Origin: Streptomyces sp. VRA16 Mangrove soil
GTDB taxonomy: Bacteria; Actinomycetota; Actinomycetes; Streptomycetales; Streptomycetaceae
NCBI RefSeq assembly: GCF_017377775.1
Contig: NZ_JAFVLN010000002.1
Coordinates: forward strand, 558,001 to 622,000
Length of the DNA stretch: 64,000 bases
Reading direction: 5' to 3'
Positions 43,086 through 55,875 of the stretch are shown one piece after another. Within the stretch, counting starts at the first letter, position 1. Every line of letters begins with the position of its first letter. The notes under the pieces were generated by a model. It made no database searches. It was not told where the DNA came from and saw only the letters and a program-made list of their open reading frames with translations. A program made the translations under genes and the position numbers.

Positions 43086-44321
43086 TCAGGTGACCGTGGG
43101 GCGGGCCTGGAACTCGGGCGCGTGGTGCGCCTTCGACACGACGATGTCGTGCAGTTCCTCGACGGCGTGCAGCACGTCGGCGTGCGTGAGGTACAGCGCG
43201 TTGAAGCCGAAGCGGAGCAGGTCGGGGGCGCGCATGTCGCCGATGACGCCGCGCGCGGTGAGTGCGGCGACCAGCGGGTACGCCTCCGGGTGGCGCAGGG
43301 AGACCTGGCTGCCGCGGCGCTCGTCCTCGCGCGGCGTGGCCATGGTGAAGCCGTGCCCGTCCAGGAGCGTGTCCGCGCACTTCTGGAAGAAGCGGGTCAG
43401 GGACAGGCTCTTGGTGCGTACGTCGGCCATGTCCACGCCCTCGTACGCGGTGAGGGCGGCCTCCAGGGCGACCAGGGAGAGCAGCGGCGGGGTGCCGATG
43501 CGGGCGCGGGTGATGTCGGGCGCGGGTGTGTAGGTGCCGGACATGGAGAACGGCGCGGTGTGCCCGTGCCAGCCGGTGAGCGGGTGGTCGAAGTCCTGCT
43601 GGTGGCGGTGGGCTATGTAGGCGAAGGCCGGGGCGCCGGGGCCGCCGGAGAGGTACTTGTAGCCGCAGCCCACCGCGAAGTCGGCCTCGATCGCGTCGAG
43701 TTGGACGGGCAGCGCGCCGGCCGCGTGGCACAGGTCCCAGTGCGCGAGGGCGCCCGCTGCGTGCGCGGCGGCGGTCAGTGCGGCCATGTCGTACAGCTCG
43801 CCGGTGCGGTAGTCGACGGGGGCGTACGCGGCGACGGCGACCTGCTCGCCTTCGGTGGCCAGGACGGCGGCGACCTCGCGGGCGGGGACGCGGCGGACCT
43901 CCAGGCCGAGGAGGCGACCGACGGAGTCGGCGATGTACTGGTCGGTCGGGAAGTGGTCCGGGTCGGTGAGCAGCAGGCGGCGGCCGGGGCGCAGCCGGGC
44001 GGCGGCGAGGAGCGTGTTGAAGAGCTGGACGCTCGTGGAGTCGCCCGCGACGACCTGTCCCGGGGCGGCGCCGACGAGGCGGCCGACGGCGTCGCCGGTG
44101 CGGACGGGTGCCTCCCACCAGCCGTTGCCGTTCCAGGAGCGGATGAGGTCGGTGCCCCACTGACGGTGGACGGCGTCCTCGACCGCGGCGGGTACGGCGG
44201 TGGGCAGGGCGCCCAGGGAGTTGCCGTCGAGGTAGGTGACGCCCTTGGGCAGGGTGAAGCGGTCGCGGACGTGCGCGAGCGGGTCGTGGGCGTCGAGTGC
44301 TGCGGCGTGCTGGTTCAGCAT
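43086..44321 (-). CDS. kynU: Kynureninase
   Basis: A 411-residue PLP enzyme that cleaves kynurenine or 3-hydroxykynurenine to (3-hydroxy)anthranilate and alanine. Landmarks are the N-terminal [11 protein letters not shown], the helix [52 protein letters not shown] and the PLP Lys in [17 protein letters not shown]. Its ATG (44321) overlaps the truncated dehydrogenase ORF by 7 bp. It is the last member of the eight-gene operon transcribed from 49852. Its hydroxylated product would feed the dioxygenase two genes further upstream. Confidence 0.93.
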   Translation of the reverse strand: MLNQHAAALDAHDPLAHVRDRFTLPKGVTYLDGNSLGALPTAVPAAVEDAVHRQWGTDLIRSWNGNGWWEAPVRTGDAVGRLVGAAPGQVVAGDSTSVQLFNTLLAAARLRPGRRLLLTDPDHFPTDQYIADSVGRLLGLEVRRVPAREVAAVLATEGEQVAVAAYAPVDYRTGELYDMAALTAAAHAAGALAHWDLCHAAGALPVQLDAIEADFAVGCGYKYLSGGPGAPAFAYIAHRHQQDFDHPLTGWHGHTAPFSMSGTYTPAPDITRARIGTPPLLSLVALEAALTAYEGVDMADVRTKSLSLTRFFQKCADTLLDGHGFTMATPREDERRGSQVSLRHPEAYPLVAALTARGVIGDMRAPDLLRFGFNALYLTHADVLHAVEELHDIVVSKAHHAPEFQARPTVT

Positions 44322-44784
44322 GCGGGGACTTCCTCGCTGCACGAAGGGGTGGTGCCGTCGGGGGCGGTGCCCTGTCCCAGGCCGAGCGCGATGTCGGTGA
44401 GCAGGTCCTTCTGGCCGCCGCAGGTGACCACGTTGACGTCTCTGGCGCCCAGGTGCTCGTCGAGGTTGACGGGCGGGACGGCGTAGGGGCCGATGGCGGC
44501 CGGGGTCAGGTCGATGAGCGTCTTGCCGTGCGGGGCGAGGGCGGCGGCGGTGGCGTGGTGGGCGGTGGCGTCGAAGACGACGTCGACGTCCGCGAAGCCG
44601 TCCATGGCGATGAGGCCCTGGGCGCCGACGGCCCTGGTGGGGACGGGCAGGCGGCGGGCGCGGGCCAGGCCCACGGAATCGGGGTCGATGCCGATCATCG
44701 CGGCGGCTGTGACCGCCCCTGACCCTCGGGTGATCCTGATGAGCAGGTCGGTGCCGATGTCGCCGGAACCGATGACGGCGGCCT

Positions 44785-44788
<4 letters not shown>
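44315..44788 (-). pseudogene. Truncated acetaldehyde dehydrogenase (MhpF) fused to the end of a hydroxyoxovalerate aldolase (MhpE)
   Basis: A 157-residue open frame. Residues 1 to about 128 match the NAD-binding half of acylating acetaldehyde dehydrogenase: [75 protein letters not shown] and the catalytic Cys in VNVVTCGGQ. The normal dimerisation domain (about 170 residues) is absent. Instead, [15 protein letters not shown] follows, which resembles the C-terminus of 4-hydroxy-2-oxovalerate aldolase (GGQEDMIVDVALDL in relatives, from memory). An in-frame deletion across the shared GGQ codons (44411-44419) would explain it. The product should be inactive. It is coupled on both sides, overlapping the amidohydrolase by 4 bp and kynU by 7 bp. 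Confidence 0.75.
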
Positions 44789-47570
<2,782 letters not shown>

Positions 47571-47574
<4 letters not shown>

Positions 47575-48428
47575 CGGGCGGGCTCCTGGTCCGTGTCGGT
47601 GCCGAAGGCCGCGCGGACCGAGCCGAGTCCCTCGATACGGGCTTCGAGCACGTCACCGGGGGCGACGGCGGTCATGGGGCCGAGGGCGCCGGTCAGCACG
47701 GTGTCTCCGGCCCGCAGCGGGTGCCCGAGACGCGCGAGCGTGTCGGCGAGCCAGACGGCGGCGTGCAGCGGGTGGCCGAGGCAGGCGGCGCCCGTGCCGG
47801 TGGAGAGGGGTTCGCCGCGCCGCTCCAGGAGCATCCCGGCGGTGCGCAGGTCGAGGCGCCCGAGCGGTACGGGCCGGTTGCCGAGGACGTAGGCGCCGCT
47901 GGATGCGTTGTCGGCGATGGTGTCAACCGCTGTGATGTCCCAGTCGCGGATGCGGCTGCCGACGACCTCGATGGCAGGCAGCGCGAACGCGGTGGCCCGG
48001 ATGACATCGGCGACGGTGTGCCGCTCGTGCTCCAGGTCGCGCTCCAGGACGAGCGCGACCTCGGCCTCGGCCTTGGGCTGCAGGACCGTGCCCCAGGGCA
48101 GATCGGCACCGTCGGGGATCGCGGTGTCGTCGAGAAGTACGCCGAAGTCCGGTGTTTTGACGCCGAGTTGGGCCTGTACGGCGGCCGAGGTCAGGCCGAT
48201 CTTCCAGCCGGTGACGCGACGGCCCTCGGCCAGGCGGCGCTCGGTGAGCAGGGCCTGCACGGCGTACGCGGCATCGAGGTCGCCCGCGGACAAGACGTCG
48301 CGGACGGGAGGACAGGGCACGCCGGTGCGGCGGGCCTCGTCGAGGCGCTGGGCCGCGGTCCCCACGGCACCCGTGGCGGGGGTGTTCGCGGTCGTCGTCG
48401 CGGGAGTGTTCGCGGTCGTCGTCCTCAC
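47571..48428 (-). CDS. 2-oxopent-4-enoate hydratase
   Basis: A 285-residue hydratase of the MhpD/XylJ family, giving 4-hydroxy-2-oxovalerate. Landmarks are [40 protein letters not shown] and [20 protein letters not shown] followed by [10 protein letters not shown]. It is about 20 residues longer than usual because of an N-terminal extension with a duplicated TANTPAT unit; the DNA is a short tandem repeat near 48380-48425. The GTG start 48428 overlaps the dehydrogenase stop (GTGA). A start inside the repeat or after it would give a normal length. Confidence 0.88.
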
Positions 48429-49852
48429 AGCTTCACGCACACATTCATCGGCTCGGAGAAGAAGTCGAGCGAGTGGTCGCCGCCCTCGCGACCGATGCCG
48501 GACGCCTTCACGCCGCCGAACGGGGTGCGCAGGTCGCGCAGGTTCCAGGTGTTGACCCAGGCGATGCCCACCTCCAAGGCGGGCGCGACGCGGTGGGCGC
48601 GGGCGAGGTCGCGGGTCCACACGGTGGCGGCCAGGCCGTACGGGCCCGCGTTGGCGAGCGCGAGGGCCTCCTCCTCTGTGTCGAAGGGGGCCAGGTGCAC
48701 GACCGGGCCGAAGATCTCCTCCCGTACCGCCGGGTGGTCCTCGGGCAGCCCGGCCAGCACGGTCGGCTCCACGAAGAAGCCCTGGTCGCGTTCGTCGCCG
48801 AAGTGCGGCACGCCGCCCCCCGCGAGGATCTCGCCGTCGACGGCGGCCTTGGCGAGGTAGCCAAGGACCTTGTCGCGGTGGGCCGCGGAGATCATCGGCC
48901 CGTAGCCGTCGAGCGCGCGGACCTCGGTCGCCACCCGGGCTGCGAACTCGTCGAACACCCGCCGCTCCACGTACAACCGCTCGGTGCACAAGCAGACCTG
49001 GCCACTGTGTGTGAAGGCCGAGCGGAGCGTGCCGGCGACCGCCTCGTCCAGGTCGGCGTCGGCGAAGACCAACCCGGCGTTCTTGCCGCCCAGTTCGAAG
49101 GAGACGGGGGCCAGGCGGGCCGCGGCGGCGCGCATGATCGTGGTGCCGGTGCCGGACTCGCCGGTGAAGGCGATCGCGTCGACACCCGGGTGCTGGGTGA
49201 GCCACTGTCCTGCCGCGTCGCCGCCCTCGCCGTGCACGAGGTTGAACACACCGTCGGGCAGCCCCGCTTCGGCGGTCACCTCGGCGAGCAGGCAGGCGGT
49301 GCTCGGAGTCAGCTCGGAGGGCTTGGCGACGACCGTGTTGCCGGTGGCGAGGGCGGGCGCGACCTTCCACGTGAGCAGCAGCAGCGGCAGGTTCCAGGGC
49401 GAGATGACGGCGACCACGCCGAGCGGCTTGTGCACGGTGTAGTTGAGCGCGCCGCGCCCGTCCGGGGATGCGGTGTGCCAGGACTGCTCGCCGCGGCCCG
49501 CCAACAGGTCCGCGTAGAAACGGAAGTTGGCGACTGCGCGCGGGATGTCGACGGTGGCGGCCAGCTCGCGCGGCTTGCCCGTGTCGGCGCACTCGGCCGC
49601 GACGAACTCCTCGAAACGGCGCTCGATGCCGTCGGCGATACGGTGCAGCACCCGGGATCGGTCGGCCGGGCTCCACGCTCCCCACGGTCCGCGCAGCGCG
49701 TCCCGGGCCGCGTTCACGGCGCGGTCGACCAGTGCGGCGGAGGCCGCGGGTATCTCTGCGACAATGCGCCCGCGAACCGGGTCGACGAGCGGGAACGGAT
49801 CGCCGGAGGCGTCGAAGTCGCCTCCCACGTAATGCCGCACAGGTGTGCTCAC
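48425..49852 (-). CDS. 2-aminomuconate/2-hydroxymuconate semialdehyde dehydrogenase
   Basis: A 475-residue aldehyde dehydrogenase, first gene of the operon. The catalytic Cys is in [20 protein letters not shown], the general-base Glu in [11 protein letters not shown], the cofactor site in [15 protein letters not shown], and the cap in [20 protein letters not shown]. It oxidises 2-aminomuconate semialdehyde to 2-aminomuconate with NAD. GTG 49852 follows GGGAGGT by about 7 bases. The gene is divergent from a LysR regulator across about 260 bp. Confidence 0.92.
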   Translation of the reverse strand: MSTPVRHYVGGDFDASGDPFPLVDPVRGRIVAEIPAASAALVDRAVNAARDALRGPWGAWSPADRSRVLHRIADGIERRFEEFVAAECADTGKPRELAATVDIPRAVANFRFYADLLAGRGEQSWHTASPDGRGALNYTVHKPLGVVAVISPWNLPLLLLTWKVAPALATGNTVVAKPSELTPSTACLLAEVTAEAGLPDGVFNLVHGEGGDAAGQWLTQHPGVDAIAFTGESGTGTTIMRAAAARLAPVSFELGGKNAGLVFADADLDEAVAGTLRSAFTHSGQVCLCTERLYVERRVFDEFAARVATEVRALDGYGPMISAAHRDKVLGYLAKAAVDGEILAGGGVPHFGDERDQGFFVEPTVLAGLPEDHPAVREEIFGPVVHLAPFDTEEEALALANAGPYGLAATVWTRDLARAHRVAPALEVGIAWVNTWNLRDLRTPFGGVKASGIGREGGDHSLDFFSEPMNVCVKL

Positions 49853-49985
49853 CTTGCAGACCTCCCTTGCCAGGCCGGGGCGTTCGGTTCCGTCACCGGT
49901 TCCGTTCTCGGTTCTTCAGCCCCGGATCGTGCAGGCATCATGCGCCGACTCGGGCATGCCGAACCAATGCCGGTTGGCGTGGTTC

Positions 49986-50005
49986 CCATAGCGATCCGGG
50001 TATGG
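49986..50005. promoter_or_regulatory. Dyad in the LysR/aminomuconate intergenic region
   Basis: CCATA (49986-49990) and TATGG (50001-50005) flank 10 bases. A second, looser AACC/GGTT dyad lies at 49962-49975. LysR regulators bind interrupted dyads of this size between divergent genes. Confidence 0.4.
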
Positions 50006-50109
50006 CAGGGTCGGGGCGCGGTCGGACCCCGTTCACGGGACATCCACACGATCGCAACGAAGGCGAAGGCGAAGGCGTCCGCGTCCGCGCACCGGAAGGG
50101 ATGCTCGCG

Positions 50110-51057
50110 GTGAACCTCCTGGACGGCCGGCTGAAGTTCCGGCACCTGACACTGCTGGTGGCGATCGTCCAGCACGGCGGTGTGGCCAGGGCTGCGGAGT
50201 CGCTGCACCTGACGCAGCCCGCCGCCACGCGCACGCTGCGGGAGTTGGAGGCCATCGCGGACCTGCCGCTGTTCGTGCGCGAGCCGCGCGGGATGCGCCC
50301 GACGGTGTACGGGGAGGCGCTGGCCGGGCACGCGCGGGCGGTCATCACCGAAGTCCGCTCGGCGGGCGAGCATCTGGAGGGGTTGCGCCGGGGCCACGAG
50401 GGCACGGTCACCGTGGGCACACTGCTGGCCGGGGCCAACGTGCTGCTGCCGCGCGCGGTGGCCCGGCTCAAGTCCGAGCGCCCGCGCCTGACGGTGGTGG
50501 TCCGCGAGGGGACTCTCGACGTGCTCCACCCGGCCCTGTTGGCAGGCGAGTTGGACGTGATCGTGGGCCGGGTCGGCCCCGCGCCCAAAGAGGCCGAGCG
50601 ACTGCACCAGCGGATGCTCTACAGAGAGCGCATCATGCTCGCGGTACGGGCGGGCCACCCACTGCTCGCAGATCCGGCCGCGTCCCTGACCGGGGCACTG
50701 ACGTACCCCTGGATCCTTCCGGTCGAACAGACGGCGCTGCGCCAGGAGTTGGGCGTCCTGTTCGTCGAGCGGGACCTGGCGCTCCCGGCGGACCGGGTGG
50801 AGTGCACCTCGATCCTGACGATGCGAGCCCTGCTGCTCCAGACGGACATGGTCGCGCTGCTCCCTGAGCTGGTACTGCGCGACGACGAGCGTCTGGCGAC
50901 ACTACCGGTGGAACTGCCGTCGGTAGGACGCACGGTGGGCACGACGGAGGCGGCCCATCGCACCCGCACCCCCGCGCTCCAGGCCCTGCTGCGTCACCTG
51001 GACGAGGAGGCGGCGCGGCTGCGCGGGACGTTGGGGCGCGGGGTCGGCGAATCCTGA
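50110..51057 (+). CDS. LysR-family transcriptional regulator
   Basis: A 315-residue regulator. The N-terminal winged helix is LKFRHLTLLVAIVQHGGVAR, AAESLHLTQPAATRTLRELE and the rest is the LysR substrate domain (VTVGTLLAGANVLLPRAVAR, LDVIVGRVG). It is divergent from the aminomuconate operon and is its likely activator; the inducer would be a pathway intermediate such as 3-hydroxyanthranilate (inference). GTG 50110 sits 9 bases from GGAAGGG; the ATG at 50101 directly abuts that sequence. Confidence 0.87.
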   Translation: MNLLDGRLKFRHLTLLVAIVQHGGVARAAESLHLTQPAATRTLRELEAIADLPLFVREPRGMRPTVYGEALAGHARAVITEVRSAGEHLEGLRRGHEGTVTVGTLLAGANVLLPRAVARLKSERPRLTVVVREGTLDVLHPALLAGELDVIVGRVGPAPKEAERLHQRMLYRERIMLAVRAGHPLLADPAASLTGALTYPWILPVEQTALRQELGVLFVERDLALPADRVECTSILTMRALLLQTDMVALLPELVLRDDERLATLPVELPSVGRTVGTTEAAHRTRTPALQALLRHLDEEAARLRGTLGRGVGES

Positions 51058-51063
51058 GCCCCG

Positions 51064-51272
51064 GTGCGGCGGGGCACCTCCTTCGCCACCGACCTCGGCG
51101 AGATCCAGCTCCTGCCCGGCAAGCTCATGGGCCCCGGCCAGCGGATCACCCTCGTCGGCGACGGCAAGGCCGGCAAGAGCCTGTTCCCGCAGGAGTGGGT
51201 GGGGCGCAGGTCCCCGTCAAGATCCTGTACCTCGATGCGGCGAACGGGCAGGAGCAAATCCGGGAACGGTTC
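51064..51272 (+). pseudogene. P-loop ATPase fragment of a replicative or integrative element
   Basis: One frame encodes LGEIQLLPGKLMGPGQRITL then VGDGKAGKSLFPQEW with an intact Walker A. A shifted frame reads VPVKILYLDAANGQEQIRER, the Walker B segment of the AAA_25/RepA-like ATPases of actinobacterial plasmids. About 20 residues between the blocks and both ends of the protein are missing, so it is a decayed relic. Confidence 0.6.
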
Positions 51273-51462
51273 CTAGTTCGGCGCCGCTGCCCGCGGTGTC
51301 GAGGGGGCGGATGGGCGGGAAGGAGGCGTACCGCAGTTCGCCCATATTCGGCGGGCCCGCCCCGAAGGAGATAGAACGACGCCGACACCTGGCTGTCCCG
51401 CTACCGGCACACCCTGCTCCCCCTGCGACGTCGTAGCGGAGCAGGGCCGCATGACCGGACCG

Positions 51463-51603
51463 TCAATCACCCCGCCGACGCCGCTTGCGAAGCTGCCAGA
51501 GGACCCAGGCTCCAGCAATCGCCCACACCATGACGAGGATCACCTCGCCCCACACCGGCATCTCCGGACGATCACGCTGCGCCTCGACCAGCCCCGACAA
51601 CAT
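51463..51603 (-). CDS. 46-residue membrane-anchored peptide
   Basis: ATG 51603 is preceded by GGGGAGG with 7-base spacing, one of the best ribosome sites in the region. The product has a polar N-terminus, a single helix (VWGEVILVMVWAIAGAWVLW) and a very basic end (LRKRRRRGD). It is too short to assign. Its position in a decayed island and its strong start suggest a translated single-pass peptide. Confidence 0.45.
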   Translation of the reverse strand: MLSGLVEAQRDRPEMPVWGEVILVMVWAIAGAWVLWQLRKRRRRGD

Positions 51604-51663
51604 CGTCAGTCCTCCCCGCTCGACGACCCGAAGGACTTCCCAGTGCCCCCTGAGGAGCGCGTC

Positions 51664-51795
51664 ATGACCACCGACCGCATCCCGCTCGACGGCCTGGCCA
51701 GCAACCAACTCGACGACCTGTACGGGCGGCCGCCCGTCGCACGGTGCGTGGGATGCGGGCGGACCTGGACGACGGGCGGACTCGCCGCGGCATGA
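51664..51795 (+). CDS. 43-residue ORF, probably a truncated element gene
   Basis: The start (TTDRIPLDGLASNQLDDLYG) resembles the N-terminus of small coiled-coil proteins encoded on Streptomyces mobile elements. After residue 22 the similarity ends and a short Cys-x-x-Cys tail (CVGCGRTW) follows. TGAGGAG lies 6 bases before the ATG. Likely a 5' remnant joined to unrelated sequence. Confidence 0.4.
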   Translation: MTTDRIPLDGLASNQLDDLYGRPPVARCVGCGRTWTTGGLAAA

Positions 51796-52022
51796 CACCG
51801 CCTTCAGTGCGCAGTTCACGCGGGGGCGGCCTTGCTGTTGGCACACACACGCGATCGTCACCCCTTGGGGGGGGGATCTACCCTGCGTGCCGCTCGCACG
51901 TGCTGCTATCACATAGCCCGTGAACGCACTCTTTGCCGTACCCGACGTCGCGTCGTCAACCTCGGGGTGTCGGGCGCTTTTGCCCGCGACTGCATGTCCT
52001 GGCGGAATGGCTCGGCCCGTCC

Positions 52023-52406
52023 ATGCGCGACTGCGTATGTGGGGAGGTCAAGGTCTCGTACTCGGTGCTCAGGGAGGCAGCCCGCGACCACTCAGCGTCA
52101 GGCAAACCCGACCATCAGCGGTGGGACACCCTCAGAACGATGGTCGAGGCAGCAGCCGCAGAGGGAAAGCCAAAGGTCACAGCAGCGGAATACCGCAATG
52201 CCATCGGGGCGCGCGCCATCCCGAATCAAGCCGGCTCCATGTCACCCGAGTTGATCGCTGGCCAGCTGGACCGGCCTGAGGTCGTGGATGCAGTTGTCGA
52301 TCGCATTGCGGCCGAACGAGCGCTTCGTCACAGGGTTCTCATGCGGCCGTCTGAACCGGAAGCCCCGAGCGCGTGCCCGTCAGCTCGTGTACGTCGTCGA
52401 GTATGA
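52023..52406 (+). CDS. Hypothetical protein in the decayed island
   Basis: A 127-residue frame, open back to 51933. It is polar and helical (YSVLREAARDHSASGKPDHQ, VTAAEYRNAIGARAIPNQAG, LDRPEVVDAVVDRIAAERAL) and ends in a basic tail that may come from a frameshift. It resembles, loosely, accessory proteins of Streptomyces plasmids; I cannot name it. Confidence 0.35.
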   Translation: MRDCVCGEVKVSYSVLREAARDHSASGKPDHQRWDTLRTMVEAAAAEGKPKVTAAEYRNAIGARAIPNQAGSMSPELIAGQLDRPEVVDAVVDRIAAERALRHRVLMRPSEPEAPSACPSARVRRRV

Positions 52407-52628
52407 GGACGGGGAGCTGCTCGCGAACCTCGCCGGGCAGGTGCCTTCGACAGATCGAGGCGGAAATGATCTCCATGCGTTGTGAGCCGGACGGCCGCAT
52501 GTCTTCCCCGGTGCCGCTCCGCAGGCGCGGCAGGGGCACTCGACGGCTTCCGCCGGCCCGAATAGGCCGGCTCCCGTAGCCCGCTGAACTAGGTCAGCGA
52601 GGCGAGGGCGAGCGAGGGATCACGCCTC

Positions 52629-52760
52629 ATGCGCACGTTCTTCCGCGTACTCCTTAGGCCTGTGTTCGGTTCGCTTGTCGACGAGATCGACGAGTGCGAC
52701 CTCGGCTCCATCCCGTCCCAGTGGCTGGAGCACGACACGGAGGCGAACGAGGAGGAGTGA
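52629..52760 (+). CDS. 43-residue ORF next to a strong terminator
   Basis: MRTFFRVLLRPVFGSLVDEI is followed by a highly acidic tail ending EHDTEANEEE. The stop is two bases from the 17-bp terminator stem. It may be the preserved 3' end of a larger lost gene or a genuine small protein. No clear ribosome site is seen. Confidence 0.35.
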   Translation: MRTFFRVLLRPVFGSLVDEIDECDLGSIPSQWLEHDTEANEEE

Positions 52761-52762
52761 TC

Positions 52763-52803
52763 GTGGAAAGGCCGTCCGGTTTCGCACCGGGCGGCCTTTC
52801 CAC
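52763..52803. terminator. Strong 17-bp hairpin terminator
   Basis: GTGGAAAGGCCGTCCGG (52763-52779) pairs with 52787-52803, including one G-T wobble, over a 7-base loop. It closes the 51-53 kb island. Confidence 0.8.
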
Positions 52804-52999
52804 GTTGCGGGCCTATGCCGCCTCGTAGTGGTCCGCGCGCCCACCCCGCCAACGAGACCGTTCGACCGCCCGTACTGCCGTACAGAGCCGAAAGGCACCC
52901 ATGAGCAGCGGGACTCCCCGGGGAGCCCGCCGCCCCTCGCCACCTGCTGTTTCCTGCTCCGGCACGAAAGGGCCATGGTAACCGCGCGCCCCGCGCCGG

Positions 53000-54265
53000 T
53001 CAGAAGTCGACCGGGTCACGGACGATGGGGCAGGTCATGCAGTGGCCGCCGCCCCGCCCGCGGCCCAGTTCGGCGCCGACGATGGTGATCACCTCGATGC
53101 CGGCCTTGCGCAGCAGCGTGTTGGTCTGGGTGTTGCGGTCGTAGGTGAAGACGACGCCCGGTTCGAGGGCGACGGCGTTGTTGCCGCTGTCCCACTGCTG
53201 GCGCTCCGACTCGTAGACGTCGCCGCCGGTCTCGATGACCCGGAGCCCGCTGAGGCCGAGCGCCTTGGCCACGACGTCGACGAACGGGGTCGAGCCCTCG
53301 TCGGTGATGTCCAGGCCGGGCGCCTTGCCGCTGGGCCGCAGCGTGAACGTGTGCACCGAGTCCATGATCTTCGGGTAGAGCGTGACGACGTCGCGGTCGG
53401 CGAAGGTGAAGACGGTGTCGAGGTGCATCGCCGAGCGCAGCCGGGGCATCCCGGCGACGATGACGCGCTCGGCGGCGCCTCGCTCGAACAGGGCGGTGGC
53501 CACCTGGGTGATGGCCTGCCGCGAGGTGCGCTCGCTCATGCCCATCAGGACCACGCCGTTGCCGACGGGCATGATGTCGCCGCCCTCGAAGGTGGCCTGC
53601 GCCCACTCCTTCTCGGGGTCGCCCCACCAGACGGTCGAGCCGACGAAGTCCGGGTGGAACCGGTAGATCGCCTTCATCAACAGGGTCTCGTCGTGCCGGG
53701 CCGGCCAGTACAGCGGGTTGAGGGTGAGGCCGCCGTAGAGCCAGCACGTGGTGTCGCGGGTGTAGAGGGTGTTGGGCAGCGGCGGCATCAAGTACTCGCG
53801 TACGCCGGTCGACTCACGGGCGAGCGCCACGTACGGCGAGCGGAAGTCGTCCGGCAGGTCGGTGGTGGCGAGGCCGCCGATCAGGTACTCGGCGAGCTGC
53901 CGCGGTTCCATGCTCTCCAGGAACGCGCGGGTGTCGTCGATCAGGCCGACGCCGACCTGGTTCGCCACGATCTTGCGGTCCAGGAGCCAGCTCCTGGCCC
54001 CGGGGATCGCCATCGTCTGGGCCAGCAGGTCGTGCAGTTCCACGACCTCGACGCCGCGCTGGGTCAGTTTGTTGACGAAGTCCGCGTGGTCGCGCTGGGC
54101 GTTCTCCACCCACATCACGTCGTCGAAGAGCAGGTCGTCCGAGTTGGTCGGGGTGAGCCTGCGGTGGGCGAGCCCCGGCGCGCACACGAGGACCTTGCGC
54201 AGCCGGCCCACCTCGGAGTGGACGCCGTAGGACGCGGAAGCGGGGGTCGTGTCGAGGTCGTTCAC
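53000..54265 (-). CDS. arcA: Arginine deiminase
   Basis: A 421-residue enzyme converting arginine to citrulline and ammonia. Catalytic segments are present: [56 protein letters not shown] (His and Asp) and the nucleophile in [14 protein letters not shown] near the C-terminus. The GTG start at 54265 follows AAAGG by about 7 bases. It lies 19 bp after the antiporter gene and is co-transcribed with it. Ornithine carbamoyltransferase and carbamate kinase genes are not adjacent. Confidence 0.94.
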   Translation of the reverse strand: MNDLDTTPASASYGVHSEVGRLRKVLVCAPGLAHRRLTPTNSDDLLFDDVMWVENAQRDHADFVNKLTQRGVEVVELHDLLAQTMAIPGARSWLLDRKIVANQVGVGLIDDTRAFLESMEPRQLAEYLIGGLATTDLPDDFRSPYVALARESTGVREYLMPPLPNTLYTRDTTCWLYGGLTLNPLYWPARHDETLLMKAIYRFHPDFVGSTVWWGDPEKEWAQATFEGGDIMPVGNGVVLMGMSERTSRQAITQVATALFERGAAERVIVAGMPRLRSAMHLDTVFTFADRDVVTLYPKIMDSVHTFTLRPSGKAPGLDITDEGSTPFVDVVAKALGLSGLRVIETGGDVYESERQQWDSGNNAVALEPGVVFTYDRNTQTNTLLRKAGIEVITIVGAELGRGRGGGHCMTCPIVRDPVDF

Positions 54266-54284
54266 GGTGTGCCTTTCCAGGGAG

Positions 54285-55724
54285 TCACAGGCTGATCCAG
54301 CCGACCGCCAGGGCGACGACACCGAGCACGGCGCCGATGACGGAGACGGCCAGGATGATCAGTTCGCGGGGCGAGAAGAGGCGTCTGCCCTGCTCACGGC
54401 GGGCCATCACGAAGAGGATCGTGGCCGGGGCGTAGAAGATGAACGAGACGAGGACGAACTTGAGCCCGGCCGCGTACAGCAGGAACGCCGTGTAGACCGT
54501 GGCGAGCGCCGCCACCACCAGGTCGCCGGAGAAGCCGGTGCCGCCGACGGTACGGGCGTCGGGCCGCACCGCGATCTTCAGGGCGAAGCCGGCGGCCAGC
54601 AGGAACGGGATCAGCGTCAGGGAACTGGTGAGGTCCAGCGCGAAGTTGAAGGCGTCGTCCGAGAACATCGTGATGACGAGGACGATCTGGGAGAGCGCCG
54701 TCGTCATCAGCAGCGCGGGCACCGGCACGTCCTCGGAGGTCGCGCGGCCCAGGAAGCGCGGCATGTCCTCGTCCTTGGCGGCGACGAAGAGCACCTCGGC
54801 GGCCATCAGGGTCCAGGCCAGATAGGCGCCGAGCACCGAGACGATCAGGCCGACGCTGACGAAGACCTGGCCCCAGGTGCCGACGGCCTCCTCCAGGACC
54901 CCGGCCATCGACGGCTGGCGCAGCTCGGCGATCTCGCTCATCGGCATGATCCCGTACGAGACGATCGTGACCGAGGCGAAGATCGCGAAGACGCTGAGGA
55001 AACCCAGGATCGTGGCCCGGCCGACGTCCTCGCGCCGCTTGGCGTGCCGCGAGTAGACGCTGGCGCCCTCGACGCCGAGGAAGACGAAGACGGTGGCGAG
55101 CATGGTGCCGCGGACCTGGTCGAACAGCGAGCCCGCGTAGTCGGCGCCGCCCCAGTTCTCGGCGAAGACGTGCGGCTTGAAGAAGAACAGGGCCAGGATG
55201 ACGAAGACGACGATCGGGACGACCTTGGCGACCGTGACGATCCGGTTGATGGTCGCGGCCTCCTTGACCCCGCGCCGGATCAGCAGGAAGAACGCCCACA
55301 GGCCCGCCGAGGAGAGCACGATCGCGAGGAACGTGTCGCCGTCGCCGAGCGCCGGGGCGATCGCGCCCACGGTGGACATGATCAGCACCCAGTACGTGAC
55401 GTTGCCGACGCAGGCGCTGGCCCAGTAGCCGAAGGCGGAGAAGAAGCCGAGGTACTCGCCGAAGCCGGCCTTGGCGTACGCGTACACACCGGCGTCGAGG
55501 TCGGGCCTGCGCAGGGCCAGGCGCTGGAAGACGAACGCCAGCATGAGCATGCCCGCGCCCGCGACCACCCAGGCGATGAGCGCCCCCGCGACCCCGGTCT
55601 CGGCGGCGAACCGGCGCGGCAGCGAGAAGACGCCCGCGCCGACCATCGAGCCGACAACCATGGTGGTCAGCGTGAACAGGGTCAGCTTGGCGGCCCGTGG
55701 CGTGGTCTGGGCTGACTGCTCCAT
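54285..55724 (-). CDS. arcD: Arginine/ornithine antiporter (ArcD, APC superfamily)
   Basis: A 479-residue permease with about twelve helices. The first helix motif [20 protein letters not shown] is typical of basic amino-acid antiporters of the APA family, as are [20 protein letters not shown] and [20 protein letters not shown]. It should exchange arginine for ornithine or citrulline for the deiminase encoded next. The start is either ATG 55724 or, six codons earlier, ATG 55742; neither has a strong ribosome site. Confidence 0.9.
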   Translation of the reverse strand: MEQSAQTTPRAAKLTLFTLTTMVVGSMVGAGVFSLPRRFAAETGVAGALIAWVVAGAGMLMLAFVFQRLALRRPDLDAGVYAYAKAGFGEYLGFFSAFGYWASACVGNVTYWVLIMSTVGAIAPALGDGDTFLAIVLSSAGLWAFFLLIRRGVKEAATINRIVTVAKVVPIVVFVILALFFFKPHVFAENWGGADYAGSLFDQVRGTMLATVFVFLGVEGASVYSRHAKRREDVGRATILGFLSVFAIFASVTIVSYGIMPMSEIAELRQPSMAGVLEEAVGTWGQVFVSVGLIVSVLGAYLAWTLMAAEVLFVAAKDEDMPRFLGRATSEDVPVPALLMTTALSQIVLVITMFSDDAFNFALDLTSSLTLIPFLLAAGFALKIAVRPDARTVGGTGFSGDLVVAALATVYTAFLLYAAGLKFVLVSFIFYAPATILFVMARREQGRRLFSPRELIILAVSVIGAVLGVVALAVGWISL

Positions 55725-55875
55725 AATGGCCAGTCTTCTCATGGTTTACGGCAATATGCACCTTTTCTTGCCTCGGCTGCGAGGAGAGGTGCCGCGGCCG
55801 CCTCGATGGAATGGCCGGATATCCCCCCTTCTGTGCAGCATGGGCAGATCACGTACCTGCCGAAGGGAACGACCA

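Noticed and set aside
43017..44486. Long plus-strand frame across kynureninase
   Set aside because: It is antisense to a clearly recognised gene and made of low-complexity Gly/Val/Arg sequence.
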